Of a stretch of DNA of 37,782 nucleotides, positions 25,401 to 34,400 are shown piece by piece. A model generated the notes under the pieces. It searched no databases. It had not been told where the DNA came from and saw nothing but the letters and a program-made list of their open reading frames with translations. The position numbers and the translations under genes are program-made. Position 1 is the stretch's first letter. The number at the start of each line of letters is the position of its first letter. Origin of the DNA: Apostichopus californicus (taxonomy: Eukaryota; Echinodermata; Holothuroidea; Aspidochirotida; Stichopodidae); NCBI GenBank assembly GCA_020650975.1, contig JAIPMN010009736.1, positions 1,430 through 39,211 of the forward strand, in the 5' to 3' direction.

Positions 25401-28400
25401 ATGAATTTAATATTCCATCATGTCATATGGAAACTGGCAACATCAGAATAATAATGCAATTATATATAAAAACCAAAACCAAAAACAAAAAAGAACAGCT
25501 ATAGCAGAGTTATTGACAAACGAATATCTACCACAACTTCTAAAAATGTTGCATTAAACCAACAGCCCTAATATATGAATGAGTTAAAAAAGTTGAATGC
25601 TTTTTGAATTGATAGGCTCTTGTTTGCAAATAGTTTTATAGGCATTTTCTTCTTCTCATGTTAAAAAAAAAAATGATTTTACATAAAAAATGATTTTGAT
25701 CAGGGTCGGATCCCCGGTCAGATTAATTCTGGACAGACACGAAGACATGAGCAGCTCTGGGACTCGTCATCCTTACCTGGTCAAGTACAAAGTAGGATTT
25801 ACTGACCACGGCAGGCTGACCGCTGTAGATGTCACCTACTACGCCAACATCGGCTTTGTGCTCGATATATCACAATCTGTAAGTTAAGAAAAGCCAGACT
25901 TTAAGGCAGTTTAGCTGGACATTTAATTACTAAAATCCTTTTTGGAACAAAGGTTCTCTATTGCATCAAAATTCTGACAGAAATGTGGTTACAGCTCTTA
26001 TTTTGAATGTGAGGAGGTTGTATTCCTTTCCCTACTAACTACAAAATATGTAAATTACATATCTTTGATATTGGTTATGGTATAATATGTTTATTGAAGT
26101 TTAAGAATTCTTACAAGATTTGTTTGCCTAACATATACTTTACATTTAAGAATCAGGCAAGAGACATTCAGCAAATTGTCAGATAAAATTCATCCTATTT
26201 TGACAAAAAGAAAAAAAAAATTGTCTGTATTCTTGGTATGCATTTTAGCTGGAAGTTTAATACCTATAATGCCATTGAAGCAAGATTTTCTTTTTGCATT
26301 CATTTTTTTGCATTTGTTGTCTTATTCACATTACTGTGCCTATTTTTGTATGTATATTTATATTTTTATGTTCTTTATTGTGGTTTATAACCCTGTCTTA
26401 TATCATTTTTTTAAACTTTTATTGCTGTTGTTATTACATTTAGGTTTTCTTAAGTTTGGTAATTTTATATTTCAGGTATTGGTTCTTTTGTACAGTGCTC
26501 TTGAGCATGTTTTATTTCATGATAACAGCACTTTAATATATGGTATATGGTATTTATTATTATTCAAATTTTGGACTGAAATGTGGTTATACAGTTCTTC
26601 TTTGAATGAGGAATCTTGTCTGTTTTCTACTGACTACAAACTCTATGGATTAAATTTCCTTTGATACAGGTCATGGTTACATCCTTACTGAAGTATGAGA
26701 ATGCTTACAAGATACCCAATGTTAGAGTGACGGGTATCTTTTGCAGAACCAACATTCCCTCGTGCACTGCCTTTAGAGCATTCGGTGCACCGCAGGCAAT
26801 GATCGCCACGGAAACATGGATGAACGACATCGCCCGGATTTGTGGGATATCACCAGAAAAGGTCAGTAGCTCTTAAAGGCATTGAAGACTCGCCCCAAAC
26901 AGCGTGCCGCCATCTTTAAAAAATTTACTTTCCGTTGCTTGCATGTGAAGTTTTTTTCCGTGTCGCTACAAAATGCAGACAGTAATGAAACGTGATACCG
27001 TGTTATCTTTAGCTGTACCTGAGATGTCCATCGCTGTATTGTTTGTACACTGTGTTGTGGGTATTTACCGCAGCTGTATGTACTGACTGTACACTAGTGT
27101 CTAATTACCGACGGTACCAAGCTGTGTGTGTATTTTCTGGGATCAATGGTGGTGTCTAACACTTCTGTTACACCTCATTCGAAACTAGGTCAGATTACCG
27201 GCATTAGACGTTTCTTTTTGCGCGAGTCTTCACACCCTTTAATAAAGTATCCTAGTTTGGTTTATAGTAACAAATCTTAACTATTTGCTCATCGTAACTA
27301 TATTCTTGCTGAGTCTTTCAGCTTGGCCATTTGTGTGATGCTTCACAAATTGTTTACAGGTACAGTATGTGGTAGAATTTGGAGTCGTGGTTTGAAAGAT
27401 GAAGGTAAATATATAATGTTGTCCAAATCTGCATTTTATACCTGCCTATATAAACTATATGAGCCTGACAATGTACATTATGTTTTGAATATAAAAGCAA
27501 ATCTTTGCTCGTGCCTGACAATTAACAATGAGTTTACTAAACCTACTGAATATTTACTAAAACTAAAACTATGGAATAGAGTTAAAAGAGCAGAATAGAG
27601 TAGATAAACATTTTGATACTAGTATTTTTCAGAAACAAAACTACACATAAAAACTGTTTAACTTAAAACATTTGCTTTCTTTTTTTCGTTAATATTTGAA
27701 ACGAAACTGGTCAGTGAGTTGTAATGTCGATAGGATCTTATTATTAATAGTAAAATTCTTTTCTTAATATTTAAAAAAATAAAAAAGTTAGCACTACAAG
27801 AAGCTGCTTCTTACCTGCAAATTCGATCTATTTGTTTTCCATAACTCTTTACATTAGCTTTAACAAAATGCTCCATCTTTCTCTCAGATTTGTTTTGTAA
27901 TTTCATATTTATTTACTTCTGGCTAATTCTTTCAGTCGCCCTATACTATTCTTTAAAAAAAAAAATCAACTAAAACAATTTTGAAATTAACTATTTAATA
28001 TTGCATTTTACTTTTTTTTTCCAACATGCATTTATTTGGTACAAACTTTCAATAAGATGTGACTCCATTTTGTACTGGAGATTTTCTTACGTGTGGATAG
28101 AAGGGAGAATTTCTCTTTTATCATTTTCAGTGGACAATAAAAATAACAGATATTGTATAAACAGGTGCCTCTTGTTTGACTGTGGATTCTGGTATTACCC
28201 AATTTTTACAAATTTTGTACAAAATGTATCTTTTAATGTCATTTCTACTCTTTTAATACTTGTTGATGTCATGATGTATACTATACTTCATATATTCTTC
28301 AATACTATTAAAAATGCTCGTACAGTGTCCTGTGAACAATTGGAACATGTCAATACCCAAATTTATTTGAAAGGACTGGATATTATTGTGTTATTAATAT

Positions 28401-31400
28401 GGCATGTAATTACCCTATTATCTGCAGGTTCGAGAATTGAATTTCTACAAGGAGGGAGATGCGACCCATCACAGCCAAGTTCTTCACGGTGTTACGTTAT
28501 CCCGTTGCTGGGAGCAGTGCCTTGCCCAGAGTAACTTTGCAACCAGGAGAATAAGTGTCGATAACTTTAACAAGTAATGTTTAATATGTTTTACAATTTA
28601 TGTTGAATATGAGGTGACAGATCATTCACCAACGTTGAATCAGTTTCAACTTAACTTTTGCATCTGAGAAATGGCTAAAGTTTTGTTGGTTTGCTGGTTT
28701 GCAAACTATTATGATTGTGTCACAGCTTTCAGAAGTAAATACATATTAAAAGAAAAATGAGTAATGTATTGAACAACTTTCAAAGGCACAAAATGTACTT
28801 AGAACAACGACAAAGATTACAGCAACAAGATGCATTCCAATCCCAGCTCCATGGTTGGCTGAAGCTAGATTGATATTGTGGAAACAAATGATAAAACAGT
28901 TAACAGATTACATACGGCTTATTATATGTGTTACTTTAATACGAATCCTTTCCCCTCAAGCTGGAAATCTCGTCTGTTCTCTTGATGCAATTTGATATTA
29001 TTTTCGTTTATCTCTGCTGCTTCAATTGGTCTGTGAATTTGACCTACCCGTTTATTTCTTTTTCATAACATATTCACAGGGACAACAGATGGAAGAAAAG
29101 AGGTTTGGCAATAGTACCGGTCAAATACGGGATTGCATTCATCAGTATAGTCAAGTTTATGAACCAGGTTAGTAATATATTCAACATTTTTCGTGCTTCT
29201 ATCTTTCTTTTTTAAATTCTTTAAATTATGTCAGTCCTTGCTGGGCATCCCTTTATTCTCTGTGTTGTGATTGTACATTCATAAATACCACGATGGTTTA
29301 CTGTTTTTCCAGGGAGGTGCCTGCGTGCATATCTACAAGGACGGTGCAGTCCTGTTGTCCCACGGTGGAATCGAGATAGGTCAGGGGATGTACACTAAGA
29401 TGCATCAGGTGGCCAGCCGAACTTTGGGAATTCCCATGGATAAATTCCATACCATCGATACAGCTACTGACAAAGTCCCTAACACATCGGGGACGGCAGC
29501 CAGTACCGGAACGGATTTGAATGGCATGGCAGTCAAAGTGAGCAATTAATTGTTTCTGTTTTAATTAGTAAAGTGACTACACTGACCACAGAGGGTGTAG
29601 AAGGGAGGGCAGTAGGGGGAAGAGGGGGGGCGGGAGAGGATAGGGGATTCTCTAAGTGCTATGCTCACAATCTCACAAATTTCACCCCATCCTCCTCATA
29701 CTATATCTGACCCAAGATTTGGGTCAGATATCTCAAACGTCACAAGAACAAATGTACTATTCTCTGTCACTAGATACCGCTCTAAACATGGAAAGTTTCT
29801 GCTAAACAATTACTGTTATTAAATATGGAATAATCTCCCAACTGGTATTAGACATTCTAAATCATGTGCTTCATTTAAGTATAAAGTAACGAGTTATCTA
29901 ACTTCCAAGTACCGTGATTGATATTATTGTACATTTTGTTTTGTACATTTTGTTTTTCTTTCTTACTTTGTTCTGTTATTTTCTTTCTTTTTCTTTAGGG
30001 TTACTATAGCTTTGATAAACATTTGATGTTTTTTCTAGTATCCTGTATATACCATTACTGCACTGTTTTTGTATGTCTATGTATATGCGAAATATATTAA
30101 CTGAACTGAACTATCTAGAAAGAAATGGAATATTGTATACTGCAGAAAAATGTATGAGTATAAGGTAGAGCCTAAATCCAAACACTTGAGTCAGTTTCTT
30201 AAGTCAGTTTCTTGAGTCAGTTTCTTGGGGCAGTTTCTGTTTAGTTAATAAAGCCTCTAGATGATTGCATTGCTTCAAGTGGTTTGTATACAGTTACAAG
30301 TTTTTCACAGAAAGGTACAAAAGTTGTAAAATTAATACTTTATATAGAAATAATTTACTACATTATTGATTGATTATTTTACTTTAATTTTCCAAAGTTG
30401 AAAGGAAGATTGATTTGCATTTGGTTTGGTTTGGTTTCCCAAGTGTCTTTCAGTTTAGTAATTAACCATAACGATACAGAGTAATTAATTTTAACTTTGA
30501 GTGAAAATGTATTTCTCATATGAAAATGGCACAGTGAATATTTCATCAAAGTGCAAAACAAAGTAAGGATTCTAGGAAAAGACATAAATGCAATGGATCA
30601 ACATACCGACATACTGTTGTTTTACACCCATGAATTTATTTGTGAGTAACTTTTATTAATGATTCCATGAAAGTCTAACAATTTTCGGGTGCGTTTGCAT
30701 ATATTTGTATTTACCTCATATGAAGAGAAAACCAGAAAATTTCATAATATACTTCCTTCATTTATTTCTGAAAAAAATTAGTCAAGATATTAAACTGGAT
30801 CTTTTTATGGAATTTCATTATCCAATAGTGCACAATCCAAAACAATTCCACAAAAATCAACTCAAAAAGACGATTTTTCAATTAATCATTTCATTCTTCT
30901 CTCTTTTCTCAGAATGCTTGTTTGAAAATCATGGATAGATTGAAACCTATCATCGATAAGAATCCTTCTGGAACGTGGGAGGAATGGGTAGGCGTTTTGT
31001 TTCTCTTTCTCTCGATAAGAAAATCCATCGCTGTTTCTGCAATTGTGTGATGCCGTGTTTCAATATTCTATTCATCATTTAGTTAAAGTACCGTGTAAAG
31101 CTGGCACTTCTTGCCCATATGCTCGATGGGAAAGGTTCTATATTAATAAGTTTTATCTGGACATAAATTTATGTCAAGATAAATGAGACACATCAGATTT
31201 GAAATTTTCTCCAAAACCAGTGGTATTTTGGGTTTTTTCTGCAGCTAAGGCTTACACAGGCCACTGCAATAGCAACAACTTTGAAGATGGTAAATAGGTA
31301 AATTCAAATTTTGGGGTGCAGTATGCAGAAGTGGTGACTCATTGCCACATGTCTGAGATCAGTGATAGGTTTGTTGTAGCCGGAATATGATGTACTGTAC

Positions 31401-34400
31401 TGTTTCAATATGAAACATGTTCAATCGACCCATGCAATGATATGTGCCAGTTATGTCCTGAAGACTGACTCAAAAAATTATAAAAAACAATGAGATTGTG
31501 ATAGGAGACTGTCTGTGCCTAAACAAACGAGCATATAAATGTAACAAGAAGACTTTTTCAGATAATGTACTGTTCAATATGAAGCATTTTCAATCAACCT
31601 ATGCTATTATACTAGCCGATCACGTCCTGAAAACTGACTTGAAAAATGTAAAAGAAATTTTAAATGGACAAAGGAATTATTGGCTGGACCGGGATTTTAA
31701 ACCAGGAAGCTCACTGGGATACAGGCTTTCTTGTGCATTCCGTTAATCAGCGAGTGAAACATTGTCTGGTTTTATAAATGGAAAAATCGTAGTTAGATTA
31801 TAGATATGATGGGCTCAGAATTTGACATTGAAAATTCTCTCATTTTTCACAAGATCTCTAAGGCCTATCATTCTCGAATCAGCCTATCAGCTACTGGGTT
31901 TTGGAGGTAAGTGCTTTAAATAGATCTTATTCTCATAGCTATAACATGATAAAATGAGATTCAGAATGGGAACAAGATGGGAATTGGAAGGTGAGATAAG
32001 GAGGATAAAGAGGATGGTAAATAGGCAAAGAGAGGAGAACCAGTCTTTGGTCAACCTTCAGCATACAATGTCTACTTCTAGGAGATGTAAATATTATCTC
32101 TATCACTGAAGAAGATGAAGAAGAAAAGTTGGAAGGATTGACAGTGTTTGAAATTTAACTTTTGGTGCCATCTTTCAATATTTCTGCATTTTATGTAATC
32201 ATCAGAATTATTTATATCTTAAGAAATTACATTATGCTTGGCTTAAGATTTGTTTTTTATTTGACGAAATTTTCAGATAATTTCTATAACCCATAATTAC
32301 CCAGTGCTACATTAACACCCTCAGGGACCCTGAGGCACTGTCATGGCCCCCCCCCCCGCCCCCCTCATTTGTTAAGGTCTACATGCACAACCTGGAAATT
32401 GAAAGTTGGTGTGTCTTGCCTGTTAGTGTTCAAAGAGGAACCTTGTCCATTGTGGGCCCCTTGACCTTATGGGCCCCTAGGCAAGTAGCCAATTGTGTGT
32501 TCAATAACCCCTCCCATTAATTACCTATGCATCCTTCTGTCAATTGGTTTCCCCTCTTTCTCATCTCCAGGACTCCTGACTTGGGTTACGACATTCAAAC
32601 CAATAAAGGAAACAGCTTTAATTACTTTTGTTACGGGGCTGCAGCATCTGAGGTAGAGATAGACTGCTTGACGGGAGACCATGTGACCCTAAAAACGGAT
32701 ATCGTAATGGATGTGGGAGATAGCCTCAACCCAGCTATTGATGTCGGCCAGGTGAGAAAACAGAGTAATGTTATGGTGTGGTAGTGGTACATGCAGGGGG
32801 GCGCTGGTATCCCTCCATCCACATGAGTCATTATGTTTAGACACAAACTAGTAAAACAGAGTAACAACAGTGGCGGAGCGTCCATACAGTCAGTGGGGGC
32901 GGATGCCCCCCCTGACGGACTCAAATGGACTGCTGGCGCCCTTTTCAGCTCTTTACCACTTTTTACTTATTCGCGATTATTGACTTTTTTATTGCGCTCT
33001 CATCTACCTATTGATATTTGTCACATTTTGTTGGTGTAATTTGGCGATGACACCTATTTATTCTTCGTTTATCTGCAAATTAGCCAGGCCCGGAAAGGGT
33101 CATTTCCGGCGATCTAGGGAGTATCTTTACTAAAAAAAAATTCTGTACGCTTCGCGCCAACCTGTGGTGGCGCTCCGCTTAGATAGTGTCGAAAGCGCCC
33201 TACAGACCACACTCGCCCCTCCTGACCAATACCCCTAGCTGCGCCACTGAGTAACAAAGTAATGTTATGGTGTGGTAGTGGTACATGCAGGGGGGCGCTG
33301 GTATCCCTACATCCACATGAGTCATTATGTTTAGAAACAAACTAGTAAAACAGAGTAACAAAGTCATGTTATGGTGTGGTAGTGGAACATGGAGGGGGGT
33401 GCTGGTATCCCTACATCCACATGATTCATTATGTTTAGAAGCAGCTAGTTAAATCAACCGCCTCCCACTTTATTACGTTAACGTTAAAGTCTGCAAAACC
33501 ATTATTCCTAAATGATATCAGATTAAGAAACATCCTCCTGTTTGTCTGCATTATAATATATAAATAATTAACGATTTATTGAGGATTTTATTAATAATTC
33601 ATTCATTGAAATATAAAACCTTACATGTTCACCTGCTATTTTGAATTGGTATCAATACTTCGCAAACAGCAATTTGGTATAAATGAATTGATGTACTTCA
33701 TTGTAACAGCATTTATTAGTGCATGCTATACAAATATTATCCAGCTTAAACCACCAAAACATTAACTCAATTAAAAGGATTTAAAAATATGAGGTGCATT
33801 TGGCAACGTAGAGAACTCGTTAATAGTAAAAATTGTTTGAAGTCAGATTCAATTCATTCCTGGGTTTCATCCATGTTGGAAGTTGTTATTTTTACAAATT
33901 TTGTTGTTGTTGTTTCTTTTCATTTTATTTAAAGATGGGACTACTTCTTTTTCTCTCCTTGGCCCCTAATTGTTTTTTTCTTTTCATTTGCTTCTGTTAA
34001 AATTGAGGTTGAAGACCAACCATATTCTATTTTGTGTTTGTGCTTCCATTTCTAAGATTGAAGGAGCGTTCATGCAAGGCTATGGTTTGTTCCTATTGGA
34101 GGACTACCGCATCAGCTCTGCCGGTCAACTTCTTACTATAGGACCCTCTGCGTACAAGATTCCAACCGTCAGGAACACTCCCGTAGAGTTTAATGTATCT
34201 TTACTGCATAATGCTTCCAATCCAAGATCAGTTTACTCATCAAAGGTCAGATTTATTAAGGGTTTCTTTCTTGTGCTTTTCGTGGGGTACTGGTGAGGTG
34301 TGGGAGGTTAGGGAGGGAAGGGGAATGTGACAGTATAGGTGAATTATATTATATAAACTTGAATTATATTAACTATATTAACTTGATATATATTAACTAC

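Noticed and set aside
28001-28534. A 177-codon open frame as a separate gene
   Set aside because: It runs from intron 23 through exon 24 in the wrong frame, and its composition is typical of AT-rich noncoding sequence.
31498-31746. An 82-codon open frame in intron 27
   Set aside because: It lies on the second copy of a local duplication, the first copy is not open, and no motif was recognised.
32302-32340. A tiny transposon with CAGTGC...GCACTG ends
   Set aside because: It is a nested palindrome of 39 bases with no target duplication, too short to call.
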